Part shown: piece by piece, positions 42,839 through 51,715 of the stretch
How positions within the stretch are numbered: the first letter of the stretch is position 1
Layout: each line of letters opens with the position of its first letter
Assembly (NCBI GenBank): GCA_964471435.1
Contig: CAYYGA010000005.1
Coordinates: 1-64,000, forward strand
Direction of reading: 5' to 3'
DNA: 64,000 bases
Origin: Facklamia sp964471435
GTDB lineage: Bacteria; Bacillota; Bacilli; Lactobacillales; Aerococcaceae
Position numbers and translations under genes: made by a program
Notes under the pieces: model-generated
The model's database searches: none
What the model saw: the letters and a program-made list of their open reading frames with translations, nothing else
What the model was told of the DNA's origin: nothing

Positions 42839-44095
42839 TTAATTATCTAATCTTTTACGTATTTTGTCTAGTAACTCTTCTGCTAGGGTACGGTTAAAAG
42901 GTTGATTCTTCCTTAATTCTCGTACTAATTTTTGTATTTCTTCTCCTTGTGCTCCGGCTTGAATGGCCAAACTTTTCGCCTGCAGACTCATATGGCCTTT
43001 TTGTATCCCGTCTGTAACTAAAGCACGCAGAGCTGCAAAATTTTGTGCCAAAGCAACCGCTGCTATTATATGAGATAAATCATCAGCTGAAGAAGTTTTT
43101 AATAATTTTAAGGACCACTGCGCTACAGGATGAATCGCCAACGTTCCCCCTACAGTCGCTAATTGAAGAGGTAAAGAGACTTGTCCTTCTAAAAATTCTT
43201 GATCAAAACTCATTTCCCATCGACTTAACCCTTGATATTTACCTGAGCGTGATGCGAAAGCATGCACTCCAGCTTCTACCGCCCGCCAATCATTGCCGGT
43301 AGCCAACAGCACCGCATCTACTCCGTTCATCATTCCTTTATTATGCGTTACCGCACGGTAAGGATCTGTGTGGGCGTAGTCGCTGGCTAAAATAATTTTT
43401 TCAGCCCGCTTAACAGCTTCTTCTTTATTCGAGCTCAATTTGGATAAAGGCATCTTGGCTTTGGCGGTAACAAGTGAATGAGGATTATGATTGGATAAGA
43501 TGCTCATTAGTACTTGGCCTGAAGTATCTTCTGCTATTTGTTGGCTTAATCCTTCTAGAACAGTATTTAAAGCATTGGCGCCCATAGCATCACAAGGATT
43601 AAAATCTAAATAGAAACATTGATAGTCTGCCTTTTCTCCTTGCTGTTCTTGATGATAGATTTTAAGCGGTCCACCGCCCCTTTTTACCATACTTTGACTC
43701 AATTCTTTCGCTAAATTCATCCATGACTCGTAATGCTGGTCTAAAGCAGCTTGTGCAGTTTCAGCCGATAGAGAATGGAAAATCATTTGGCCTGTAATAA
43801 AACGGCTGGTGGAAGTAACTTCTATATTACCAAGCATTTTAGCTCCTTTAGACGCTGCTGCGATGACACTTGGTTCTTCAATCACCATTGGGATCAGATA
43901 TTTTTCTTCATTGATGGTAAAGTTGGTCGCTACTCCCAAGGGTAATTGGTAGTTAAACAGATAATTTTCAATCATTTGATTGCCGATCCATTCATCCAGG
44001 TAAGGTTTCTCTGTTGTTGGAGTTGGGGTCATTTGTTCGAAAATCATCTTGCTTCTATCTTCGAAAGATTTGCGGTAAAAACCGGAAAGTTTCAT
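42839..44095 (-). CDS. mvaA: Hydroxymethylglutaryl-CoA reductase MvaA (class II)
   Basis: Reduces HMG-CoA to mevalonate with NAD(P)H. The 418-residue bacterial class II enzyme has an N-terminal region with EEPSVIAAASKGAKML near 73-88, the catalytic Lys in HNKGMMNGVD (about 258-267), the Asp in MSFDQEF, the nucleotide-binding DAMGANALNTV near 177-187 and the catalytic His in GTLAIHPVAQ near 328. The RBS TGGAGG precedes the ATG. It is co-transcribed with mvaS. Confidence 0.97.
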   Translation of the reverse strand: MKLSGFYRKSFEDRSKMIFEQMTPTPTTEKPYLDEWIGNQMIENYLFNYQLPLGVATNFTINEEKYLIPMVIEEPSVIAAASKGAKMLGNIEVTSTSRFITGQMIFHSLSAETAQAALDQHYESWMNLAKELSQSMVKRGGGPLKIYHQEQQGEKADYQCFYLDFNPCDAMGANALNTVLEGLSQQIAEDTSGQVLMSILSNHNPHSLVTAKAKMPLSKLSSNKEEAVKRAEKIILASDYAHTDPYRAVTHNKGMMNGVDAVLLATGNDWRAVEAGVHAFASRSGKYQGLSRWEMSFDQEFLEGQVSLPLQLATVGGTLAIHPVAQWSLKLLKTSSADDLSHIIAAVALAQNFAALRALVTDGIQKGHMSLQAKSLAIQAGAQGEEIQKLVRELRKNQPFNRTLAEELLDKIRKRLDN

Positions 44096-44163
44096 TTTTT
44101 GCCTCCATATTATAAAAACGGTTCTATAGACCTTCTTAACTATATTATAATCCTAAGCACAAT

Positions 44164-44203
44164 AAAAAAGCGAAGGATATATATTATACTATACCTTCGC
44201 TTT
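44164..44203 (-). terminator. Terminator of upp
   Basis: Minus strand: AAAGCGAAGGTATA pairs with TATATCCTTCGCTTT across 44168-44203, followed by a T run. Confidence 0.88.
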
Positions 44204-44239
44204 AATATAAATATTTGTCAACCTTTAATAATAGAAGTC

Positions 44240-44878
44240 CTACTTTGTTCCAAAAATACGGTCTCCCGCATCTCCCAATCCTGGTAGTATATAACCATTT
44301 TCATCAAGTCTTTCATCCAGGGCAGCGGTAAAGATATCAACTGTAGGGAAAGCTTCTTGTAAAGCTTTCACGCCTTCAGGAGCCGCCACCAGACATACAA
44401 ATGTAATGTTTTCTACCGGAACTTCATATTTATTAACTAATTGAGTGATTGCAGAAATGGCTGATCCGCCTGTCGCTAACATTGGATCTACCACAAAGAC
44501 TTGTCTTTCACTCACATCGTGAGGTAATTTAGCAAAGTATTCCACAATTTCTAATGTGTCATGTTCTCTGTATAATCCGATGTGTCCAACACGCGCCGCG
44601 GGTGTGAGGCTTAAAATACCATCAACCATCCCTAATCCCGCCCGTAAAATAGGTACAATAGCCATCTTTTTACCAGCTATTTGTTTTTGAACAGACTTGG
44701 TTAAGGGGGTTTCAATTTCAACATCTTCTAAAGGTAAATCCCGAGTAACTTCATATGCCATTAGCATAGCTATTTCGTTGGTTACCTCTCTAAAGTCTTT
44801 AGTTGATGTATTCACATCTCTTAATATCGTTAATTTATGTTGGATTAATGGATGATCCATAACAACAAATTTTGCCAT
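44240..44878 (-). CDS. upp: Uracil phosphoribosyltransferase
   Basis: Salvages uracil to UMP using PRPP. The 212-residue protein starts AKFVVMDHPLIQHKLT, has ILRAGLGMVDG near 80-90 and the PRPP loop VDPMLATGGSA near 131-141, and ends near the GLGDAGDRIFGTK motif that binds the uracil. All are intact. It follows glyA by about 33 bases in the same direction, a conserved pairing in Firmicutes. Confidence 0.98.
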   Translation of the reverse strand: MAKFVVMDHPLIQHKLTILRDVNTSTKDFREVTNEIAMLMAYEVTRDLPLEDVEIETPLTKSVQKQIAGKKMAIVPILRAGLGMVDGILSLTPAARVGHIGLYREHDTLEIVEYFAKLPHDVSERQVFVVDPMLATGGSAISAITQLVNKYEVPVENITFVCLVAAPEGVKALQEAFPTVDIFTAALDERLDENGYILPGLGDAGDRIFGTK

Positions 44879-44911
44879 TTTCTTACCTCCGATTTAATTA
44901 GTACGATTTGT

Positions 44912-46147
44912 TTAATGGTAAACGTTTAATGGTTTACCTTCAACAATCGCTTCTACTTGTTTTCTGATTTCTGGTAACTCAGACTCCTCTGCTTTTAATG
45001 CTTGGAGTAGAAGTTGAGCAATTTCACGGGCTTCATCTTCTTTGATACCGCGTGTAGTAATAGCAGGAGTTCCAATACGGATTCCGCTTGTTTCTACGAA
45101 TGAACGCTGGTCATTTGGAATTGAATTTTTATTTACAGTAATGGCTACTTCTTCCAGACGTTCTTGAGCCCATTTTCCTGAAATATCAAGACCTGTAAGG
45201 TCAACTAACATTAAGTGGTTATCAGTACCACCTGAAAGTACGTGCAGTTCACTGCCTTCAAACACTTCTGCCATTGCCTGTGCATTTTTAATAACTTGTT
45301 GTTGATATTCTTTAAACTCTGGCTGTAATGCTTCACCAAAGGCGACTGCTTTTCCTGCAATCACATGTTCTAAAGGTCCGCCTTGGATACCAGGGAAAAT
45401 TGCAGAGTTTAATTTTTTACCATATTCTTCATTTGCTGAAATGATAATACCACCGCGAGGACCGCGTAAAGTTTTATGAGTCGTAGATGTGACAACATCT
45501 GCATAAGGAACAGGGTTTGGATGTAAACCGGCAGCAATTAAACCAGCAATATGTGCCATATCAACAAAGTAGATAGCTCCCACTTCTTTTGCTACTTTAC
45601 CGATACGCTCAAAATCAATAATTCTGGAATAAGCACTTGCACCAGCAATAATCATTTTAGGTTTAACTTCTTTTGCGATTCTTTCCAGTTCATCATAATC
45701 GATTTCACCGGTTTCTTCATTTACTCCATAAGCGTACATTTCATAGGATTGGCCGGAGAAGTTTACAGGAGAACCGTGTGTTAAGTGACCACCTTGTGCC
45801 AAGTCCATACCCAAAACTTTATCTCCCGGCTCTAAGAAAGCACGGTAAACCGCTAAGTTAGCGCTTGACCCTGAGTGAGGTTGAACGTTGGCATATTTAG
45901 AACCAAACAGTTCATTTAAACGGTCAATAGCAAGTTGTTCAATTTCATCTACAAATTCACAACCGCCGTAATATCTTCTTCCTGGATAACCTTCTGCATA
46001 TTTGTTGCTAAGAATACTACCTTGGGCACGCATTACATCTTCTGAGATAAAATTCTCAGAGGCAATTAATTCAATACCGTGCAGTTGGCGTTCATGTTCT
46101 TTTTCGATCAATTCAAAGATTCCAGCATTCACATTCTTTTCAGTCAT
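44912..46147 (-). CDS. glyA: Serine hydroxymethyltransferase
   Basis: Interconverts serine and glycine with tetrahydrofolate, feeding one-carbon metabolism. I use the ATG at 46147 (411 residues), with GGGAGG 8 bases before it; the ORF extends 30 bases upstream without a binding site. The PLP lysine is in TSTTHKTLRGPRGG (about 220-233). GSSANLAVYRAFLEPGD and LIASENFIS are typical N-terminal landmarks. It is followed by upp. Confidence 0.98.
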   Translation of the reverse strand: MTEKNVNAGIFELIEKEHERQLHGIELIASENFISEDVMRAQGSILSNKYAEGYPGRRYYGGCEFVDEIEQLAIDRLNELFGSKYANVQPHSGSSANLAVYRAFLEPGDKVLGMDLAQGGHLTHGSPVNFSGQSYEMYAYGVNEETGEIDYDELERIAKEVKPKMIIAGASAYSRIIDFERIGKVAKEVGAIYFVDMAHIAGLIAAGLHPNPVPYADVVTSTTHKTLRGPRGGIIISANEEYGKKLNSAIFPGIQGGPLEHVIAGKAVAFGEALQPEFKEYQQQVIKNAQAMAEVFEGSELHVLSGGTDNHLMLVDLTGLDISGKWAQERLEEVAITVNKNSIPNDQRSFVETSGIRIGTPAITTRGIKEDEAREIAQLLLQALKAEESELPEIRKQVEAIVEGKPLNVYH

Positions 46148-46198
46148 AGGAAACCTCCCAAAATTATTCAAATCCAAGCATAGCTCAAATTTTAACCA

Positions 46199-47221
46199 TT
46201 ATAACACAAAAGAGGATGCTTTTGAAAGCCTATTCAAGAATGCTAAAGTACTTTCTTTTTCTTTTAAAGCTTGAACATAAATTATTTCACAGTTAGTTGC
46301 TTCAATATCCCTTAAGCCTGCATAAAAATGTTGACTAAAACTTTCTGCATCACCGACTTCTCCTAAAGAAAAAACGGCTTCTACATTTGGAAAATTTTTG
46401 AATTTTTTTATAATCTTTTCATCCGCTATTAAACCTATTTTTTTTCTTTCCCGGGTGAGAATTTCTTCCCATTCCTGCATACCTTTAGGATAAGTGACCA
46501 TCACCACCGGTTGTTCCGGACTGTAGTGGCGGTACTTCACACCCGGCGACTGGATAGATGGCTGAGCGAGCTGCTCACGCTCACTAATAATCTCTGCTTG
46601 TATTCCAAGCTTTTCAAACATGCTGGCAGTGACGGCTCCTAAACGCAGGATCTCTACATTTCCGTCTCCCGGGCGCACTACAGTGGATTCAAGCCCAATC
46701 TCGGTTGTTTCATTTGTATCTTGTAAAACACCCGCGATTTTACCTTGAAAATCATGTAAGACATGTTTCACTTGGGTAGGACTCGGTTTACCGGAGACAT
46801 TTGCACTGGGACCCACCAAGGGAAAGCCGGTCTCTTCAATTAATTGAAGCGTTAACGGGTGGTTGGGCATACGGACACCGACAGTATCATGGCCGGCAGT
46901 CACCGCCTCAGCCAAAGCCCCTTCTTTTACTGGCAATACTAGTGTCAGAGGACCCGGCCAAAAGTTTTCCATTAATTTCACTGCGGTGGGAGTCAGTTGG
47001 CTTACCACTTCTCCTACTTGCTCAATTGAGGCGACGTGCACGATCAATGGATTATCTGCCGGTCTGCCTTTAGCCGCAAACACATTCATGACGGCATCAT
47101 TTTGATTAGCGATTGCACCTAATCCAAAAACTGTTTCGGTTGGAAAAGCTACCAGTTCTCCCTGGCGCAGTAAAGAGGCAGCTTGCGGTATTTGGTTTTG
47201 ACTAAAAATTTTTGTTTGCAT
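46199..47221 (-). CDS. ywlC: Threonylcarbamoyl-AMP synthase (Sua5/YwlC type)
   Basis: Makes threonylcarbamoyl-AMP for the t6A37 modification of ANN-decoding tRNAs. The 340-residue protein has an N-terminal YrdC/TsaC domain (about 1-195) with FPTETVFGLGA at 26-36 and the KGRPADNPLIVHV motif near 51-63, and a C-terminal Sua5 domain (about 205-335) absent from the short TsaC form. It stands 3 bases after prmC, in the conserved tdk-prfA-prmC-ywlC-glyA-upp order of Bacilli. Confidence 0.96.
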   Translation of the reverse strand: MQTKIFSQNQIPQAASLLRQGELVAFPTETVFGLGAIANQNDAVMNVFAAKGRPADNPLIVHVASIEQVGEVVSQLTPTAVKLMENFWPGPLTLVLPVKEGALAEAVTAGHDTVGVRMPNHPLTLQLIEETGFPLVGPSANVSGKPSPTQVKHVLHDFQGKIAGVLQDTNETTEIGLESTVVRPGDGNVEILRLGAVTASMFEKLGIQAEIISEREQLAQPSIQSPGVKYRHYSPEQPVVMVTYPKGMQEWEEILTRERKKIGLIADEKIIKKFKNFPNVEAVFSLGEVGDAESFSQHFYAGLRDIEATNCEIIYVQALKEKESTLAFLNRLSKASSFVL

Positions 47222-47224
47222 AAT

Positions 47225-48103
47225 CTACCTGCTTTCACCAAGGGTTGCAAGGACATATCGGTCAAGTTGATTAAAATCTTTTTCAACAAAAACATTTGCA
47301 GCCGGATAATAGTTTTCTATCAAGTGCTTGACTGCTGCTCCCTGCTGGAAGCCGATTTCAAAAGCAACCAGCCCTTTTTCATTTAAATATTTTTTTAAAT
47401 CTTTGATCATCCGATTGTAAACAGCCAAGCCCTCGTCATCCGCCCATAAGGCGAGTGCGGGCTCATAATCGCTGACGCTTTTATCGACTAAATCTGTCTC
47501 GTGTTCGCCAATATAAGGTGGGTTTGAAACGATTAAGTCGAATTTCATTTGAGTTGGAATAGAGTCAAAGACGTCACTTTCTACAAATTTGATTTCTACT
47601 CCATGTAGGGCCGCATTTTCTTTGGCAATTTCCAAAGCCTCTGGACTGATATCACTGGCCCAGATGTCAAGTTCCGGAAAGCTTTTTTTGAGTTGAATAG
47701 CGATGATGCCTGTTCCCGTACCGATATCTAGAACCCTGGCCTTAGAATTTTCTTTTAAAAAAGGATAACAGGCTTCGATTAGGCCTGCCGTTTCTTCACG
47801 GGGTATCAAGGTCGCCGGGCTGACTTTAAATTTCTCATCCATAAAATAGCCAAAGCCCGAAATATATTGAATCGGTTCAAAACGGATGATGCGTTCGAGG
47901 GCATCTTGATAGACAGAGGATTCTTCTTCGGTTAAAGGTCTGTTCAAATTTTTTACCAGCTGATTTAAGTCCCAATCAAATAAATACATCCAATAATTTC
48001 TGGCTAAACTGCCGTCCCAATTTTTTTGACTCAAAAAAAATGAAGCTTCCTGCAGCGCTTCATTTAAAGTTTTTCCAGTGTTTTGAGGCTTATAATTGTC
48101 CAC
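47225..48103 (-). CDS. prmC: Release-factor glutamine methyltransferase PrmC (HemK)
   Basis: Methylates the glutamine of the GGQ motif in release factors RF1 and RF2. The 292-residue protein has an N-terminal helical RF-binding domain (about 1-90), a SAM-binding fold with LDIGTGTGIIAIQL near 125-138, and the substrate-Gln motif NPPY in IVSNPPYIGE near 192-201. It overlaps the end of prfA, its target, by 14 bases, so the two are translationally coupled. Confidence 0.97.
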   Translation of the reverse strand: MDNYKPQNTGKTLNEALQEASFFLSQKNWDGSLARNYWMYLFDWDLNQLVKNLNRPLTEEESSVYQDALERIIRFEPIQYISGFGYFMDEKFKVSPATLIPREETAGLIEACYPFLKENSKARVLDIGTGTGIIAIQLKKSFPELDIWASDISPEALEIAKENAALHGVEIKFVESDVFDSIPTQMKFDLIVSNPPYIGEHETDLVDKSVSDYEPALALWADDEGLAVYNRMIKDLKKYLNEKGLVAFEIGFQQGAAVKHLIENYYPAANVFVEKDFNQLDRYVLATLGESR

Positions 48104-49169
48104 CGTTTAATTCCTCCAGTTTTTGCGTTTGATCAAACACAACCAAAGCATCCACTATCTCATCAAGGTTCCCTTGCATAATTGAATCCAGCTGTTGAAT
48201 GGTTAAGCCGATACGGTGGTCGGTCACACGGTTTTGCGGGAAGTTATAGGTTCTGATTCTTTCAGAACGATCTCCCGTACCGACAGCCAGCTTACGTTCT
48301 GAGTCGAACTTTTGTTGTTTTTCAGATTGTAATGCATCGTAAACACGGGTACGTAAAACTTTTAAGGCTTTCTCCCGGTTTTTCAACTGAGATCTTTCAT
48401 CCTGCATGGCTACGACAATCCCCGTCGGCTCGTGCGTCATTCTTACTGCCGAAGCTGTTTTATTAACATGCTGACCTCCGGCACCGGATGCGTGATAAAT
48501 ATCCACGCGGATATCATTTTCATCAATTTCAAAATCAAGATCTTCCTGTTCCGGCATTACCACAACCGTAGCTGTCGAAGTATGCACACGTCCTTGGGAC
48601 TCTGTTTCTGGAACTCTTTGAACACGGTGTGCACCATTTTCAAATTTTAATTTTGAATACACTTTATTCCCCGAAATCATAATGGTGACTTCTTTATAGC
48701 CGCCGATTCCAGTGATGTTGGCGGACATTACTTCTACTTTCCATCCCTGGTTTTCTGAATAGCGTGTATACATATTCAGTAAATCCCCGGCAAAGAGCTG
48801 AGCTTCATCTCCACCTGCCGCTCCCCGGATCTCCATAATAATGTTTTTCCCATCATTCGGGTCTTCAGGGATCATCATCAACTTGATTTCATCTTCCAAT
48901 TCATCTTTTTCTGCTTTAAGATCCGATAATTCCACTTTTGCCAACTCAGTCATTTCTGGGTCTAAATCTTCACTTAAAAGCTCTTCTGTGTCTTCAATTT
49001 CCGTCACAACATCTTTATAACGCTTTATCTTATCAACTTTTGGTCGTAAATCCGCTTCCTCGATTGACAGTTCACGTAAACGATTAGGATCTGAAATTAC
49101 AGTCGGATCGCTCATCATTTCAATAACCTCATCGAAACGGAAAATTAAATGATCTAATTGTTCAAACAT
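48090..49169 (-). CDS. prfA: Peptide chain release factor 1
   Basis: Recognises UAA and UAG stop codons and triggers peptide release. The 359-residue protein has the codon-recognition PxT-type tripeptide at 187-189 (VPETES, PET rather than the commoner PAT/PET variants of RF1), and GGQ at 231-233 in SGAGGQHVNKT, the site methylated by PrmC. Length and order are typical of RF1; no frameshift is present, as would be expected for RF2. Confidence 0.97.
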   Translation of the reverse strand: MFEQLDHLIFRFDEVIEMMSDPTVISDPNRLRELSIEEADLRPKVDKIKRYKDVVTEIEDTEELLSEDLDPEMTELAKVELSDLKAEKDELEDEIKLMMIPEDPNDGKNIIMEIRGAAGGDEAQLFAGDLLNMYTRYSENQGWKVEVMSANITGIGGYKEVTIMISGNKVYSKLKFENGAHRVQRVPETESQGRVHTSTATVVVMPEQEDLDFEIDENDIRVDIYHASGAGGQHVNKTASAVRMTHEPTGIVVAMQDERSQLKNREKALKVLRTRVYDALQSEKQQKFDSERKLAVGTGDRSERIRTYNFPQNRVTDHRIGLTIQQLDSIMQGNLDEIVDALVVFDQTQKLEELNGGQL

Positions 49170-49210
49170 ATATTTCTCCTCTAATTTTCTTGCTCAACAA
49201 CACTAACTAT

Positions 49211-49795
49211 TTATAAATTTATATTTCCAGGATTTTTATAACAGCGGCGGCAGACCGGCAGATAAGACTCATTTCCTCCAATTTGGATTTGTTCTCCTTC
49301 ATAAACCGGTTTTCCATTATGAAACCGTAAATTCATGGTCGCTTTTTTATGACAGAACCAACAAATTGTTTTAATTTCCTCAATCTTATCCGCATATATC
49401 AACAGATATTTAGACCCTTCAAATAATTCGTTGGAAAAATCATTCTTTAAACCAAATGCCATCACAGGAATATTTAATTCATCCACTACCCTGGTCAACT
49501 CTAACACATGGTGCTTTTTTAAAAACTGCGCTTCATCTATCAGTATACAAAAAAGCTCCTTTTCCTTGGAAGTTTTTAAAATCAGCTCAAACAAATCATC
49601 CTGCTCACCCACCGGAGTTGCTTCACGTTTAAAACCAGTACGACTACTGACCACCCCAACACCTTCACGATTATCCAATGAACTTGTATAAATCTGAACA
49701 GCCTTATTCTGCTCTTCATAATTATGAGCCACTTTGATAATTTCGATGGATTTACCACTATTCATCGCACCATATTTAAAGTAGAACTGTGCCAT
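49211..49795 (-). CDS. tdk: Thymidine kinase
   Basis: Phosphorylates thymidine to dTMP for salvage. The 194-residue type II kinase has the P-loop GAMNSGKS at 9-16, the catalytic Glu in DEAQFL near 91-96, the lasso-loop region with GLKNDFS, and four zinc cysteines in CWFC and CRRC near 145-190. It is the first gene of the tdk-prfA-prmC group. Confidence 0.96.
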   Translation of the reverse strand: MAQFYFKYGAMNSGKSIEIIKVAHNYEEQNKAVQIYTSSLDNREGVGVVSSRTGFKREATPVGEQDDLFELILKTSKEKELFCILIDEAQFLKKHHVLELTRVVDELNIPVMAFGLKNDFSNELFEGSKYLLIYADKIEEIKTICWFCHKKATMNLRFHNGKPVYEGEQIQIGGNESYLPVCRRCYKNPGNINL

Positions 49796-50045
49796 CCTGC
49801 CACTCCTTCTATAAACTTCTTTAACTCATCCATAATATGCTAAAAGCCCATTACCGTCAAGAAATTTAGCAGAAGAGACCAGTCCAACACCCCTGTCTAA
49901 CTACTCTTTGGTAAAAAAGTAACAACCTTTTATGAATCACGAATTTAATTAACAAGTCACTTGCAACTTTCCATCTTGAAAAATGACTGTTAAAATATAA
50001 AAGCAATAAAAATTTTTAGATTTATGAAAGTAAAGAGGTGTCGCT

Positions 50046-51389
50046 ATGTCACTAAAAACGTCTTTAGCCCATTCAGTGGGTAAAATCAGTCGCTATTTTC
50101 TTACTCGTTACACCCAAGGCGGCTCAAGCCTCCCCGGAAAATTAGCTTTGCAAATTGATCCGGATATTTTACAAAATTTAAGTAAAAACTATCAAATCGC
50201 TGTAATTACCGGTACAAATGGTAAAACACTGACGACTGCCTTAGTCGCAGCCAGTTTAAGAAATGACTTTGATATTGTAATAACCAATGAATCCGGCTCT
50301 AATATGCAGCAGGGAATTGTCAGTACATTTCTACAAGCTCCTAAAGTTCAGCCGGATCAAAAAGCCATTGCTGTTCTGGAAGTTGATGAAGGGTCTTTAA
50401 AAAATGTTATCCCGGCTTTAAAGCCTGATTATTTCCTGTTCACCAATATCTTCCCGGACCAACTTGACCGCTATGGCAGCACGGCAGATATCTATCAGCT
50501 GTTAGTCGACGCTGCCAATCAGGCTCCTTCTGCAACTATTGTGTCAAATGGAGACCTGCCTTTATTTAATTCAGTTAAATTAAAGAACCCGCAAATTTTT
50601 TATGGCTTCAATGAGGATACTGCTGAAGAAAAGGATAGATTTAATTCCTCTTCTGATCAAGAGATTAGCGAATGTCCCAACTGCGAAAAGCCTTTAAATT
50701 ATACAACTAGAACTTATTCAAGTCTTGGCGGCTACCACTGTCCCCATTGCGGGCTTGAACGGCCTGATTTAAAGTACTTTGTTAACAAAGTAAATCAGCT
50801 GGGTATTCAACATTCAAGTTTTGACATCAATCATCAAACCTTTACCATTCCCTCAGCCGGTCTCTACAATATTTATAACGCTTTAGCTGCGTATTCTTTA
50901 GCCCGTGAACTGAATATCAGCCCTGAGACTATCCGCCAGGCATTAAATGAAAAAAGAACTATTTTCGGCCGGCAGGAAAGCTTTAAAGTCAACAATAAAC
51001 AGGTGATTCTTAATATTGTTAAAAATCCTGTAGGCTTGAATCAAGTATTAAACTTACTGGCATTGGATTCAAAGCCATTTACTTTAGTGACTTTAATGAA
51101 TAATAAACCAGCTGACGGCACGGATTTTTCCTGGATTGAAGAAGCGGACTTTGAAGCCATCGCTGCTTACCCTATTGATCAAGTGATTACAGGAGGCACG
51201 CAGGTGCAGGCAATGTCGAATCGTTTAGTCAACGCCGGTATTTCTCAAGACAAAATTACAGCTGTCAATACTTATGAAGCCGTCATTGAATTAATTGAAA
51301 GTGCAGAAACTGACTACGTCCATGTTTTGGCTAATTACACGGCTATGTATGATTTAGGTGAGCTTTTAAAAAATAAAGGTTATTTATAA
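50046..51389 (+). CDS. murT: Lipid II isoglutaminyl synthase subunit MurT
   Basis: MurT activates the D-Glu alpha-carboxylate of lipid II with ATP so that GatD can amidate it to D-isoglutamine. The 447-residue Mur-ligase-like protein has the P-loop ITGTNGKTLTT near 54-64, FTNIFPDQLDRYG near 138-150, a four-cysteine zinc ribbon (CPNC and CPHC, about 217-242) and a C-terminal DUF1727 domain beginning near 320. GatD is normally the next gene, overlapping or adjacent, but here the sequence continues into repeat copy B and the convergent kdgT gene. The partner must be elsewhere or missing. Confidence 0.94.
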   Translation: MSLKTSLAHSVGKISRYFLTRYTQGGSSLPGKLALQIDPDILQNLSKNYQIAVITGTNGKTLTTALVAASLRNDFDIVITNESGSNMQQGIVSTFLQAPKVQPDQKAIAVLEVDEGSLKNVIPALKPDYFLFTNIFPDQLDRYGSTADIYQLLVDAANQAPSATIVSNGDLPLFNSVKLKNPQIFYGFNEDTAEEKDRFNSSSDQEISECPNCEKPLNYTTRTYSSLGGYHCPHCGLERPDLKYFVNKVNQLGIQHSSFDINHQTFTIPSAGLYNIYNALAAYSLARELNISPETIRQALNEKRTIFGRQESFKVNNKQVILNIVKNPVGLNQVLNLLALDSKPFTLVTLMNNKPADGTDFSWIEEADFEAIAAYPIDQVITGGTQVQAMSNRLVNAGISQDKITAVNTYEAVIELIESAETDYVHVLANYTAMYDLGELLKNKGYL

Positions 51390-51399
51390 ATTGAAAGCC

Positions 51400-51713
51400 A
51401 TAAAAAAAGAGGCTGTGTCATAAGTTAGTTTTGAAATCAATCTTACAGAAAAATAAAAATCTTTTATTACCGCGACGCGTCTTACAACTCCTCTTTGCAT
51501 CGGAGTTTTCAGACTTCATCTGCTAGAGAGCGGCTAATCTCAGGCAAAAGCCTTCGATAAGCCACTCTACGCTACGCAGATGATTCTAGGTGCGGTGATA
51601 AAAGATTTTTATTTTTCTTTCAGATTTCAGTTTAAATTTATACAATCAAACTGCATAACATTTTATTTATATTATGAAGGTAATAATTGTCTTATGACAC
51701 AGCCTTTTTTTAT
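51400..51713 (+). repeat. Dispersed long hairpin element, copy B, inside an outer inverted repeat
   Basis: Outer inverted repeat: GAGGCTGTGTCATAAG (51409-51424) with CTTATGACACAGCC (51691-51704), flanked by A and T runs, which could act as a terminator for the convergent murT and kdgT. Inside sits element B (about 51438-51634): outer arms AAAAATAAAAATCTTTTATTACCGC (shown in parts; 51449-51473) and GCGGTGATAAAAGAT... (51592-51617). The interior has AACTCC/GGAGTT, ATCTGC/GCAGAT, TAGAG/CTCTA and GGCT/AGCC helices. Same orientation as copy C. Confidence 0.85.
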
Positions 51714-51715
51714 AA

